Positions 1 through 11,884 of a stretch of 64,000 nucleotides of DNA are shown here, in pieces. The DNA comes from Euglena gracilis. Taxonomy: Eukaryota; Euglenida; Euglenophyceae; Euglenales. Each line of letters starts with the position of its first letter. Within the stretch, counting starts at the first letter, position 1. Made by a program: the position numbers and the translations under genes. Location of the stretch: contig CP154956.1 of the NCBI GenBank assembly GCA_039621445.1, forward strand, positions 5,392,170 through 5,456,169, in the 5' to 3' direction. Below the pieces are notes generated by a model, which was given only the letters and a program-made list of their open reading frames with translations, was not told the DNA's origin and made no database searches.

Positions 1-9
1 ATAATAATA

Positions 10-49
<40 letters not shown>
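1..49. repeat. (AAT)n microsatellite
   Basis: Near-perfect ATA/AAT trinucleotide run at the window edge. It may extend to the left of the window. Confidence 0.95.
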
Positions 50-51
<2 letters not shown>

Positions 52-142
52 GTGTGCCATACGGCAGTCAGTATTTCTGTTAAAACAGAAATGAAGGGGT
101 ACGCTTATTATTTCTATTCGAGGGCCGTCCAGGAGATGTTGT

Positions 143-2060
143 ACCCCAGGGTCCTTCTTGGCTGACCCATCCGTTTTGGGTAATTCTCATAAAATCGATT
201 TTTTGGCCCCCGCAAGGCTAAAAAACGGCCAAATCCTGTGGGAACCCCTTTTTGCCACCCCCGTACGGGCCCCAGAACGGTCCGGAGGGGCGGGGGGTAT
301 GTGGGGTGTATACAGGCCACTTGGGGGTCCCCCATGGTTGGTTTGGGTCCCCGGGTGGGTCCGTGCAGTTCCCCATCCGTTTTGGGTAATTTTCAAAAAA
401 TCGATTTTTTGGCCCCCGCAAGGCTGAAAAACGGCTAAGTCCTGTGGGAACCCCTTTTTGCCACCCCCGTACGGGCCCCAGAACGGTCCGGAGGGGCCGG
501 GGGTATGTGGGGTGTATACAGGCCACTTGGGGGTCCCCCATGGTTGGTTTGGGTCCCCGGGTGGGTCCGTGCAGTTCCCCATCCGTTTTGGGTAATTTTC
601 AAAAAAACCAATTTTTTTGGCCCCCGCAAGGCTAAAAAACGGCTGACTCCTGTGGGAACCCCTTTTTGCCACCCCCGTACGGGCCCCAGAACGGTCCGGA
701 GGGGCCGGGGGTATGTGGGGTGTATACAGGCCACTTGGGGGTCCCCCATGGTTGGTTTGGGTCCCCGAGTGGGTCCGTGCAGTTCCCCATCCGTTTTGGG
801 TAATTTTCAAAACATCGATTTTTTGGCCCCCGCAAGGCTAAAAAACGGCTAAGTCCTGTGGGAACCCCTTTTTGCCACCCCCGTACGGGCCCCAAAACGG
901 TCCGGAGGGGCGGGGGGTATGTGGGGTGTATACAGGCCACTTGGGGGTCCCCCATGGTTGGTTTGGGTCCCCGGGTGGGTCCGTGCAGTTCCCCATCCGT
1001 TTTGGGTAATTTTCAAAACATCGATTTTTTGGCCCCCGCAAGGCTAAAAAACGGCTAAGTCCTGTGGGAACCCCTTTTTGCCACCCCCGTACGGGCCCCA
1101 AAACGGTCCGGAGGGGCGGGGGGTATGTGGGGTGTATACAGGCCACTTGGGGGTCCCCCATGGTTGGTTTGGGTCCCCGGGTGGGTCCGTGCAGTTCCCC
1201 ATCCGTTTTGGGTAATTTTCAAAAAATCGATTTTTTGGCCCCCGCAAGGCTGAAAAACGGCTAAGTCCTGTGGGAACCCCTTTTTGCCACCCCCGTACGG
1301 GCCCCAGAACGGTCCGGAGGGGCGGGGGGTATGTGGGGTGTATACAGGCCACTTGGGGGTCCCCCATGGTTGGTTTGGGTCCCCGGGTGGGTCCGTGCAG
1401 TTCCCCATCCGTTTTGGGTAATTTTCAAAACATCGATTTTTTGGCCCCCGCAAGGCTAAAAAACGGCTAAGTCCTGTGGGAACCCCTTTTTGCCACCCCC
1501 GTACGGGCCCCAAAACGGTCCGGAGGGGCCGGGGGTATGTGGGGTGTATAAAGGCCACTTGGGGGTCCCCCATGGTTGGTTTGGGTCCCCGGGTGGGTCC
1601 GTGCAGTTCCCCATCCGTTTTGGGTAATTTTCAAAAAATCGATTTTTTGGCCCCCGCAAGGCTGAAAAACGGCTAAGTCCTGTGGGAACCCCTTTTTGCC
1701 ACCCCCGTACGGGCCCCAGAACGGTCCGGAGGGGCCGGGGGTATGTGGGGTGTATACAGGCCACTTGGGGGTCCCCCATGGTTGGTTTGGGTCCCCGGGT
1801 GGGTCCGTGTAGTTCCCCATCCGTTTTGGGTAATTTTCAAAAAATCGATTTTTTGGCCCCCGCAAGGCTAAAAAACGGCTAAGTCCTGTGGGAACCCCTT
1901 TTTGCCACCCCCGTACGGGCCCCAAAACGGTCCGGAGGGGCCGGGGGTATGTGGGGTGTATACAGGCCACTTGGGGGTCCCCCATGGTTGGTTTGGGTCC
2001 CCGGGTGGGTCCGTGCAGTTCCCCATCCGTTTTGGGTAATTTTCAAAAAATCGATTTTTG
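143..2060. repeat. 206-bp tandem satellite, about 9 units
   Basis: The phrase CCATCCGTTTTGGGTAATTT recurs every 206 bp (373, 579, 785, 991, 1197, 1403, 1609, 1815, 2021), and a diverged first unit has it near 167. Units differ by a few bases. They contain a palindromic AAAAAATCGATTTTTT core in many copies and CCGTACGGGCCCC. Because 206 is not a multiple of 3, short open frames appear in every unit on both strands; these are not genes. The last four units alternate two variants (TGAAAAACGG with AGAACGG, then TAAAAAACGG with AAAACGG), which suggests a 412-bp dimer. Confidence 0.97.
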
Positions 2061-2264
2061 GACCCTTTACACATGGGCTGCAGGCCCCCGAAAACGCGTA
2101 AGTCGACAAATTTGGGGTCCGACCCCCAGTTGCACCCACCTACGTGTGCAGTCGCGACCCGGGACCCATGCCATACAACGGGGGGACCCCCTGTCCTTGG
2201 GAGACTTTTACATCAGATCGGGTCGACCGACTGTCATATCCCGGGAAAACTCTTTATTATTATT

Positions 2265-2293
2265 TGTAGTAGTAGTAGTAGTAGTAGTAGTAC
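2265..2293. repeat. (GTA)n microsatellite
   Basis: About nine GTA/TAG units in the unique DNA next to the satellite. Confidence 0.95.
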
Positions 2294-2473
2294 TTAGGAG
2301 TCCCCTATTTTTGGCCCGTGGCGGCTCCTACCGGGTCGGTCGGACCGAAACTCCGACACCTACCCCCCCGTTTGGGGTCTGGCCACTCTCAATGCACCAG
2401 GTCCGGAACCCTGGTGGAACAGCGTACCTATACCTACTGGGGTGAACCACCCCCCGAATAGAAATAATAAGCG

Positions 2474-2514
<41 letters not shown>

Positions 2515-2536
2515 CAACAACAACAACAACAACAAT
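2474..2536. repeat. (AAT)n(AAC)n compound microsatellite
   Basis: An AAT run changes directly into an AAC run, immediately outside the right inverted repeat of the satellite unit. Confidence 0.95.
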
Positions 2537-3215
2537 AAATATAAAAATAAAATTGTTTATTATATATGAAAAAATATATAATAAAGCACAGGACTTTGCT
2601 GGTGTATTCTAGAACTTCTGCCTGAATGGACTTGGGATCTTGTTTGAAATCCATTTAGGTTGGTTGTAGGAATTTAAAAGCATTCTTGATTGCCCACACC
2701 CACCAACCACCTTCTTCACAACTCCTTCGAATCCTCTTTACAGACCACCATCTGAATTATACCTGACACACCTTGACTAATAAAAAAAGATGAGAGGAGG
2801 CGCCAGTGGTCCATAAAAGCAACACTGTCGCCCCGCCTGTTGGTTAAGCCTGAGAGATTTTCATTTGTTTGCCTGGAAGTTTTATGGTGGTTTGCAGGAC
2901 CAGAACGTCATACTTGTTGAGTCCCACCTACTGACCAACGAACACAGTTTGTGGGGTCATGGGTTATGAGCCCTGCAGGGAACGTGGGGGACAAATCGGG
3001 CACAGCAGATGTGGGTTGGAGGGGCTCAGCAGGCAACTTTTGGAGGTCAGAATTTGGGAAGAGAATCTTGTTTTTTTTATCACTTGGCAAAAAAATGGAC
3101 CTAAAACGGGTGATAGCCCCAGCCCACCAACCCACCTCTGCCCAAAAAAAAACAGAGTGCCTGCTCTGGGCTTTCGGGGTTTTAAGTCCCAAACTGCATG
3201 CCCGAGGCTCCTGAC
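2537..3215. other. No recognisable feature
   Basis: Mixed-composition DNA. Short open frames on both strands lack codon bias or any recognisable domain. I see no gene or repeat here. Confidence 0.6.
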
Positions 3216-3242
3216 ATGTGTGTGTGTGTGTGTGTGTGTGTT

Positions 3243-3296
<54 letters not shown>

Positions 3297-3384
3297 ATAT
3301 ATATATGATATATTATATATTATATATATTATATATATTATATATATTATATATATATATATATAGATATATATATATATATAT
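3216..3384. repeat. (TG)n then (TA)n microsatellite
   Basis: About 12 TG units (3216-3240) run into about 140 bp of TA with TATTATATA interruptions. Confidence 0.97.
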
Positions 3385-4880
3385 GGTGACCAGCTTCCAT
3401 GGACCGATGCACAGGGGATTGTGGCAGCAGCGGGCCCATTCGGGACCACAGGGAAGGTGGCCCGCCGCTGACAAAGGGGACGTGCTGCGAGGACGTGGCG
3501 GTGGTGTGTGACGGCAGGCTCCGCATTGAGTGCCAGCGCCCAACCATGGCCGGGAGATGTGGGGTGGTGATGTTGGGCCGGCCTTTGATGTGCTGGGGCC
3601 ACAGTCCGCAGGCAGGATCGGCCAAACATAGCTGGGAAGAGACGCGGCACAAACCCACTCGCATCCCATTTCTATCCCAAACGCTTATCAAGCCTGAACC
3701 AGACAGTCAGTTAGTGTGTATCGCCAAAAAAGATTTGTGTACCAAGTAAATTGCCACGAATTTTTTTGTGTATCAAGTGTGCATCACCAAAAAAAAAGTG
3801 AGTCTCGCATGTGCACCACCGAAAATATTTTGCGACACGACTCACTCAGTGAGTGTCCGAACCCGGACCCGCCAAACAAAAACGCCACCTTAGCCATTGC
3901 TTCCAACTGCTGCGAACGTCTCCATTCCGAACTACGCCCAACCCTCAAAACCCCAAGAGCACCAACCTCTCAACTTTCCTGTGTGGCTGCTTTTTCAGCG
4001 GCGCTGCCCTGCTTCTCTGTGCCTCGCTGCTGACTCTTGGCGACATGTGGCGACAGCAACGGCTTGCAGGGAAGAGGAAGCCTGGCCGTTGCAACCCGGC
4101 CAATCTTCTGCTTGGCTAGGGGGGAGAAGCACTGCCAAATGCCACCGGATGGCGGTTGGGAAGTGGTGTGCAGAAGTCGAAATGGCAGCGTTGTCTGCAG
4201 TTTGCACCTTGCATACCTATCCCAGTGTTCTTTGGGAAACTGTCTTTGGACAAGTCACTGAGCACAGAGTCGTGAGTCAGGTCCCTACGAAGAGACCACG
4301 ATTATGCCAGCGATTATGGGACCGAAAGACAGTTTTTCCCCGAGGGTGGGGCAGGTCAGAAGAAAATGTTTTCATTCCTCGGAACCCCACCCAAAAAAAA
4401 ATTGAAAGAGGATATTTTCACATATTTATTATCACAAGCAAGAGGAAAATTTTGCACATTATTTGGGGGGGGGGACGTGAAAGATTAAAAAAAACCAGAG
4501 TTCCCATTGTGGACAGGCTGGCGAGTGCAGAAGGGAGGGGACAGTTTCTTGGGGAGGGATAGGTAGACACGGTGAGAGGTAAAAAGCTCTTGATGTGCAT
4601 GACATGTTGCCTCTTTCCCTTTTTAACAATTTTCCGGGGGTCGATGATAGATCAATCTTTTTCCCACAAATAAATGGTGTTCTTGTTGCAGATCATTTGA
4701 AATGTAGAACGTGTCGTCTCCAGGACGGCAGTATCAATGTGCCCGAAAGCTGTGTTATAGAGCTGTTGTGCAAAAGCGTCACACCACCTCATGCTTGGCG
4801 TGTTCTCCCGACCAAAATTTCTTGCAGCTGCAGACACACCAATGCATCAATACAGGCTGACCGCTGGGAGTGGGGGGGGG
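3385..4880. other. No firm gene; possible exon remnant
   Basis: Mostly featureless. A minus-strand open segment near 3404-3490 reads FVSGGPPSLWSRMG and could be a downstream exon of the glycosyltransferase-like candidate at 4.9-5.8 kb, but splice sites could not be fixed. Around 3715-3850 there are loosely repeated GTGTATCACCAAAAA phrases. G-runs occur near 4465 and 4870. Confidence 0.3.
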
Positions 4881-5830
4881 CGACTCTGGGGGCGTTTGTG
4901 CGCAGCGCCAGCCGCTCCATCCGGTGGGGGAAGACGTAGTTGTCCTCCCAGCAGCGGACGTACCAGTCGTAGCCGCCGTAATGGCGGGCGACGTGTCCCC
5001 AGATCCCAACCGGGGCAGCACTTCACGACCCAACCCCCTGGGAGGGGGGGGATCGCGATACATGGCTGCGTGGTGTGGCATGTGGTGTGACACGGCGTGG
5101 TGTGTCACACTGTGTGGTGTGACACGGCGTGGTGGCGTGGTGTGTCACACTGTGTGGTGTGGCACGGCGTGGTGTGTCACACTGTGTGGTGTGACACTTG
5201 GTACCTACCATTGTACAGAACGGGTCAGGCCCACGACCGTATCGACCTGCAGTTCTTGAGGCCAATTCGAGGAGGGGTACCCGTTAACCCCTCTGGGGGA
5301 TGTATTCATTGCCCCATCTGTGGGCAACGTATCAATCCCCTCAGGGGGCTCGTTGCCCCCCCCCGGATGACAGCGTCCAGCGACGCCCCGGCCTTCGCCA
5401 TGCGGCGGGTCAGCCCGGCCTCGTCCTCCAGCACGTGGGTCACGAGGGGGTGCGCCACGGTGCTGGTACCCCCGCCTCTGCCCTGCATGCCACAACGGAT
5501 CCGACTGGCTGGATAAGACCCTTTGCAGGACAAATTTGGCACTTGAGAATTTTCTGGAAAGAACGGCCATCAAACGGAAAAGAAAAAAAGCATCCTACTG
5601 CTCAACAGGGCAAAAGTGTTGTCATGCCCATTTGATGATATATATATATATCAGTCGGAACCATCAGCCTCGAGAGGACGCTTGAGGGCCCACCAGAGGC
5701 TGGGGTATCTGCTGTACCACACCATGCCGGGGATGGTCCGAGCCCAGGTCTCGTAGCTGGCCTCCAGCAAGTGGTGCAGCGTGGGGTACGTGACCCCGAA
5801 GTAGAAGAGCCGGGCCGCGCGCAGGAGTGG
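4881..5830 (-). pseudogene. Candidate glycosyltransferase-like gene remnant (three exon-like segments)
   Basis: Three minus-strand segments look protein-coding, with high G/C at third positions and natural residue patterns. In transcription order they are 5830-5660 (includes LFYFGVTYPTLHHLLEASYE, then WARTIPGMVWYS), 5468-5360 (HPLVTHVLEDEAGLTRRM) and 5005-4881 (HYGGYDWYVRCWEDNYVF). The last resembles the stretch of Fringe/beta-3-glycosyltransferase proteins around their acidic metal-binding motif (YDW...DD.Y), here WEDNY rather than DDD. No start codon, complete splice sites or full domain could be assembled, and a minisatellite lies in a presumed intron. Family assignment comes from motif resemblance only; it could be an unrelated gene or a fragment. 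Confidence 0.33.
5072..5201. repeat. GTGTCACAC-rich minisatellite
   Basis: Three to four imperfect copies of a unit of about 32-38 bp made of GTGTGACACGGCGTGGTGTG and TCACACTGTGTG. The units are partly self-complementary. Confidence 0.85.
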
Positions 5831-8189
5831 ATGGAGTCTCGCACGACACCACACCACATGTACTTGCACTTTGGACGCACTTTATTCCACGGACAAAGCT
5901 GGGATGGTGGGTGCGACTTATGGGTGGGAGCCTGCAACAGACTTCCTTATACCCTGCCCCCCCCCCACAAGATGCCGGCTGGAGAGGGCGGCCTTGGAGG
6001 ATTAACACTATGCCATTGGCCTAACTTTGCAGTAGGGAAGGCAGAAAACTTTGCTGCCCTCCTCACAAGGGACAACGGGAAAATGATGAATCTTTCTGGA
6101 AAATCACGAGGTCATGATCACACTAATGATTTGAAAAGCCACAGATTTTTGTGCCACAGAGGCACGAGGTAAATGTTGCAACTGTGAAAAAAAACACAGC
6201 AAAAATAAAGGGCGGTATGGAATAGAAAATTCATAGGTTTTCAAGCTGGAACTCTGATTTGCCAAATAAATTGCCCCACCCCCAAAGGGTGTTGACATCC
6301 TGATGAAAACCAAAAGATCAGTGGGGTCTACATTGTAAAGGTTGCATTGCATGGAACGTTCCTAGCATTATGGAGACTTTTTTTAAAAAATATTATACAC
6401 TTCGTTCAGGACAGGAATACCCCCCTGCTGTGTAACCCTGTTGAGGGGACCGCAGCAGAGGCATTGGACTTGCCGAGAACGTACCTCGACACCCCGAACG
6501 CAGCTGATACCAGCACAATGGGGGGACGCATCTGGGTCGAATAACTTTGATCCATTTTATATGTTTGGGGGGCCCAGATGTCAGAATAACGTCAAAAAAA
6601 CACAATTTTATAATATTGGGAGCAGGTTGATTCTAAAAATCTGAAGTTTGTTGGGCCAAAAAAATCAGGGGAAAATGACAAAAAGGTTTGGTATCGGGAA
6701 AAATTAGGTTTAAAATACAAAATTTCCTCAGTCAAAATCATTTCCCAGCAGATAATAAGTAGAGAAAAAGTTCAACCCCAACATTTTCAAAAATGCAAAA
6801 AAAAAAATTGGCCAAAATCCAAAGGCAAAAAAATTGTGAAAAAACTGTTTGTGTTTGTGTTTGTGTGGGGGTTGGAACAGCCCATCCAGTGCTGAGCCCA
6901 GTGGAGGATGGTCCAGGCCGAGGGCAGGCCGGAGGGTGCAGCTCCAGCAGATAGCAACAACAGGAGCCGTCTTCAAGAGAACTGGGGAAGTGGATGTGTG
7001 AAAATACACAACACACGTCGACACGCCAACGACACACACGCGCGTGCGCAGACACAGTGGAATCATCAGACACAATGCCTCAACAAGGAAGGGTGTGGCC
7101 ACAATCGGTGGAATGGGGGATACCCCTCGTCACGTGAGAGGGTTCGAGCCATGTCTCACCCCCCCCCCACCGGTTTCCGCGGGGTCCTGGCCGCTGGAGG
7201 CGCTGGACGCGTGGCCGGGGCAGGCCCCAGCTCAGCAGCACCTCCTGCAGCTGCGGCAGGGCGGCCGGCTGGAAGCCGGCGGCAGGGGGGGCCCATTCCA
7301 CTCCGGCCCCATCTTCTTTGGCACCCGTGCTGGGCTGCACGCCCGGGATAATGTCCCCCAGGCTTCTTTTTCCGACTTGGGGGGGGGGTCCCCACAGCGC
7401 TGTAATTACACCAGTGTTGCTCACAACACAAGAGCACTGGTGTAAAGGGTCACTGGCCACTCACCACACAAGTTGGGCCGGAAGCGAAGCTACCGCCGGC
7501 CATAACCAGACAAGACGCCTTAGTGCAACTGGGGGGGGGGTCCCACGCCCACCCAGGTTGGCATGTGCCCGCAGGGGCGGGGTCCTGAAGAAAGTGGAGT
7601 GAGGTGGCTGGTGCAGGGAACAACGTCAGTCCCGCCAAGCCATGGGTACCCCCCCCGCGCGCACACAGACAAAAAGGGCCAGAGGTGGAAAATGGCACCG
7701 GGCCAGAAGAGGGCACCACAAGCAGCCGCATGCGCAGAGGGGGGTTCACAAAAATGCCCATCCAGGGGGGGGGAGAAAACCAAACAACCCATTTATTCAA
7801 CTTTTGGACTGTCAAAATTATGGGGTTGGGATGAAAATTTTCAGGGGTTCCTCAAAGAAAGTCCCTCACAACTTCCATTTTCCCCACCATCTTCGGCCAT
7901 TATTTAAATTAAGATTTTGGCTCAATCCAAACGGGGGGGGGGGGGGGGCTCTCACACCCTGCTACCTTCCCAAGTCAAAAAGGAGCCTGGTATCCCCCCA
8001 TCCAGTGCCTAGGGGAGCACTGGAGCCGTTATGCTACAGACTGCTGTGAGTGTGACACTGTTTCGGCTCTGTGTTCGGGGCGGCCTGTGTGGCTTGAGGC
8101 TACTTTGCCGATGACCAATTTCTCGGGGACAAGGGGTTGATCACCCGGGCGGATGCCAATCATTTCTGTGGGGTTTGCATTTTCTGATA
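5831..8189. other. No firm gene
   Basis: No complete gene is visible. A GC3-rich open stretch at about 7195-7325 is open on both strands (minus: GFQPAALPQLQEVLLSWGLP) and could be an upstream exon of the glycosyltransferase-like candidate, but nothing proves it. G-runs occur at 7379-7388, 7531-7540 and 7933-7950. Confidence 0.4.
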
Positions 8190-8197
8190 ACCTTTAT

Positions 8198-8488
8198 CAG
8201 GCTTTCTTTTACCGACCCGGGGGAGGGGGTTGGGTGGGTGCTATAGGGTGCCTGCCCATGGCAGGCACACCCCGGGGGGGGGGGGGGCAGTCCGAGGGTA
8301 CCCAGGGTCGGGTGGGTCCTTGTCAAAGGGGTAAAAAAAAAAACGGGATCGGTCGCCGGACAGGGGTGCCTGCCCAACCTACCCCCGAAACCCCACCACC
8401 CCGGCGGGGGGGTCGGCAGGGGTGTGCTGTGGGGTGCCTGCCCCCACCCCCGAGGTGGGGTAGGCACCCGCCTAAAAAAAAAAGCCTG
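8198..8488. mobile_element. hAT-like non-autonomous element (MITE)
   Basis: The ends are CAGGCTTTCTTTTACCG on the left and the complement of CAGGCTTTTTTTTTTAGGCG on the right. The 8-bp flanks ACCTTTAT and ACCTTGAC match at six positions, so the target duplication looks decayed. The interior is G/C-run rich with the phrase GGGTGCCTGCCC repeated. There is no coding capacity. The hAT assignment rests on the CAGG ends and 8-bp flank. Confidence 0.55.
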
Positions 8489-8496
8489 ACCTTGAC

Positions 8497-9413
8497 ACAT
8501 TTTGTCTCCTCAAAAAAACAGGAGCAAGAAGATTTTTTGACTGGTGACGGATTCAATGACAGTTTCGTTTTCTCTGCCTTCAAAGGACCCCCCCCACCCC
8601 GTGATACCCCAATTATTGAGCCATATCGCACGCCCCACAGCCACCAAAAGGTAAGTTTTCTGGCGTTTGGGCGGTGAAAAAAAGTGAACGATAAATGAAA
8701 ACACAGATGTGGAGCCGCACCAGTCTCCCTTGAACATCCAACTGGGCAGGGGGAGGGCAAGCAAGGGCACAGTCCCTGGCCACTCAGATCCACGTCGTGG
8801 GGCATCCCCGACACCCAATCCCCAAGGAGACGCTGGGGTCAAGGCCATGCCGGGGCAGAAAAAAAGTACTTACGACAGAGGGAAGGCAGAGGACAAAACC
8901 TTACAACACACAATGCATACATCTAACGCTGTTGCATTTATGCATATTTCAGCTTCCATTTCACTTAAATGGAATAACCGGCGGCTAAAATTGAAAAGCC
9001 AGGGGTGCCAGTCCCACAACCGGCTACCGCAGAAAAGTGCGCCTAAAAAGGAACTGGGCACTGAGTAAGTGTCCTCATGCTTCCATTCAATTCACCAATG
9101 CGGATTGGCAGATCGTGTACATTATTGTGGAACATCGTGCACGCCTGTACCCTCCAGCGTGGCCTTGAATGCTCCGGGCTCTGGGAGATGGACACATTGG
9201 GATTCACTCGGCGGAGACCCTCCCAGAAGCGGACTGGACTCATCGCCCAGGGAATGGAGCTGGAGTGTTGGGCATTATCAGTGGAGAGAGGGATAGGACA
9301 CACAGCGAATATTACTAAATTAAATTTGCAACAATACATTAAACAGTGCGCAGCTGAAAATTATGTCGGTCACCCCCAACCACTGGCCCCAAAGTCTCTG
9401 CTGGCCTGTGGGC
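8497..9413. other. No recognisable feature
   Basis: Short open frames only; no domain or repeat recognised. Confidence 0.5.
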
Positions 9414-9925
9414 TGTGGTGATGGTGTGTGTACACTGGCACAGCCCCCGGCTCATGCACACCATTGCCGAAGGGCAGCTCTGCTGTGGTGCCAGCCTTGC
9501 GGGAGCAGACTTTTCCCTGTTCTGGCCCCCCCTCCAAGATGCAAACCAAACCCAGCCTCAGGCAGCCGGGGGGACGGTGCACGCGGAGGTGAGTCGCACG
9601 GACCCTGCTTTAAAGTCAACGCAAGCTGAGGGGCAATGACTTGGGCGTCCCAAAATGGGCACCTGGTGAAAGCAACTGCCCCTCAACTTGCGTTGACAGG
9701 GGTTGCTACCACGAATTGTTTAATGGGGAGGTCCAGTGCTGCGCACCGCTGTGTGTACCGTCTGACCCGCTTGCCTGAGGCTGGGTTTGTTTTGCAACAG
9801 AGAGGGGGCCAGAATTGGGAAAAGTCTGTCCTCAATTTTGCACAATGCACACCAACAGAGCCAGGGCTGAGTGTGGCAATTCTACACAGGGCAGACCTGT
9901 GCCGATGTGCACACACCTTCACCAC
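9414..9925. repeat. Imperfect 0.5-kb palindrome (inverted duplication)
   Basis: Sequence at about 9414-9655 matches the reverse complement of about 9670-9925 with many substitutions. The phrase AAACCCAGCCTCAGGCA is on the plus strand near 9550 and on the minus strand near 9785, and both arms carry GTCAACGCAAG.TGAGGGGCA beside the centre near 9660. Both arms keep similar open frames starting MV.VC.H.H, so this may be an inverted duplicate of something once transcribed, or a fold-back element. Confidence 0.7.
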
Positions 9926-11884
9926 TGTGTGTCTTTTGACAAACAGTGTGCATGGAAACGTTCATATACTATGCATTACTGTACAATTACGACATAACGC
10001 TACGAAAAAAAACAGCATATTTAACCTCCAGGTCGCCACAGCTTCTCATCTGGATGCCTTTAAGCTGAATTTCACTTTTCCAGCCCAACAGGTACTGAGC
10101 CGTTGCAATTTACTTTCATACCACTGCTGCATCCGTGCCCGCAATGCTGGAAGAATTGTTAAAATCATGACTGGATGCTGCACCACTCCAGGTAGGCGAA
10201 GCGGCAGAGCCGTATTCACTGGTTGTAAAGTTCCCAGCAGGCACGTGTTCAGCCGAAAAAAACAACGAATTGGAGTGCATACCCAGCGACGCGCACTGAT
10301 CGAATACCTGAGTTCTGACCAGGGGGCGGGGTTCGATTCAGGGCAGGTGGGGGAGGAACCCCCCCCTCCGGTCCTCCGGTGCTGGGGGGGGGGGGGGGGT
10401 GGCACCCCCTCTCCTATACAGTGGCGCGGTCTGGGTGACTTGGTGCAAAGGGACGGGCAAAGGCGGCCAAAAGCGTCGTTTAGGCACTTTTTGGGCAAAA
10501 AAAAATTACAAAACGCCCAAAATTTCCAGTTCAAAGCGCTGGAAAGAAAATTTTAACCTTTTTGGGGGGGGCTGGATACCCCCCCCCCCGGGTCAGTCCG
10601 GGCCGCCTTGGCAGGTGGGGGGGGGGGGGGGTGGTGGTCAGACCCATCCTCCAGTTCAGGCAGGGGGGGGACACCCCACACCGAAACCCCGTACGCCCTC
10701 CTTACATCGAACCCTAAGTGCACACCCAGTGATGCGTGTTGATCGATGTAGCTCCAGCGGAATGCATTCCTGAGCTCTGTCCCGGGGGAGGGGGTACCCA
10801 GTAACACATATCGATCGAGTCCACCGATGCCTGACCAGAGAGGCTTTGCCACGTTTCCTGCAGGAGAGCCCGCCATCGGCGAACGGACATCCCGACGGAA
10901 GGCTGCCCGGAGGCGCGGGCAGGCCCACGCCCCCGGGGAACACTGGCGTTGCTGTGGCTACCTTTCCAAGTGTGAAGTGCGGAGACTGCCCATTTTCGGC
11001 TGAGTCGGGTTGTTACGTGCAAAACCAAACAGCAAACGCCAACTGGGGGGGGGGGGGCTGCAATAATGAAAGAAAAACATCCAAGAAAACAAAAAAATAA
11101 GCTTCAACCTGAAACAAGCAGAACAGACGCCAAGAGAGCGACAACGAAGCACATAAATAGAGGCTATTCTGCATGAGAAAACCTACATATGAGATAAATA
11201 AGGATGTTTCGGTACCAGGAGGCCCACAGAGGCATGATGCTGACCAGTCCCTGCCGTTGCAGCAAAGGCCTCTGGGTTCGATGCCCAACTCCAGCTTCCC
11301 TTTCAACACCAACTCTTGCATCCTCTGTGTTTGTGCAGTGCCGCCTCGTTATGGAATGGTGTGTTCTTCAACCAAAAAAAAACGAATAAACCTGGCGGGA
11401 TTGGAATCATTAGAATCATAAAATCAGGTGGTCGGTACAAATTGTCCTTTTTTTTTCTGGAAAGGGGGTTATTATAAATGGGGGGTCGAGGTAAAAAGGG
11501 GGGGGGGATAAAAAGCATAAATGTAGCGAGTAGGGGTTAATTACTGATTCTGAGGAACTGTTTGTTATCCCCCTGCCCAAAGAAGACAATAAATCTGTGG
11601 GGCACCGATGCTGACAACAAAATTTGAAGCACAGGGCATCCTGAGTACCAGCAGTCATGCTGCTTTGCCCTTTGCTGTGTCATATTAACCTGACAAAACC
11701 AGGGGCCAATAAGCCGGGGGGGGGGGGGGGATAGGAGGCCCACCTTAGCCAAGGGATGGTCGTCACAAGTCCCCAAAGGCAACCTGGCAATGACGGGCAC
11801 TGCCGTGGCAGCACGGTGGGCGAGTGCGCAGCGAGCAATGCGTCACCAACAGCGTTCTGGGCCACCACAGTCAAAGGTCAGGAA
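9926..11884. other. No gene; poly-G tracts and a repeated short motif
   Basis: No domain is recognisable in any frame. Long G-runs lie at 10385-10399, 10563-10570, 10617-10631, 11045-11056 and 11718-11731. A phrase of the form ACCCAG..A.RC...YGATCGA occurs three times (about 10278, 10723 and 10797). Confidence 0.5.
10419..10438. repeat. hAT-type terminal sequence, orphan left end
   Basis: CAGTGGCGCGGTCTGGGTGA starts here. The exact complement ends at 32487 inside another element. CAGTGGCG is a common hAT terminus. The partner end at this locus was not found. Confidence 0.45.

Larger units (their letters stand above)
100..2476. repeat. Inverted-repeat-bounded unit enclosing the satellite
   Basis: The 19-mer CGCTTATTATTTCTATTCG at 102-120 recurs as its exact reverse complement at 2456-2474. 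Both copies are bordered by TA, which could be a TA target duplication of a Tc1/mariner-like non-autonomous element. The satellite and about 400 bp of unique GC-rich DNA (2061-2455) lie inside. No transposase is present. The inverted repeats are seen directly; the transposon reading is inference. Confidence 0.45.

Noticed and set aside
143-2060. Many 66- to 207-codon open frames on both strands
   Set aside because: They recur once per satellite unit, shift frame with the 206-bp period and have no domain. They are by-products of the repeat.
9636-10556. 306-codon plus-strand ORF
   Set aside because: It runs through one arm of the palindrome and a poly-G tract, with no codon bias or recognised domain.
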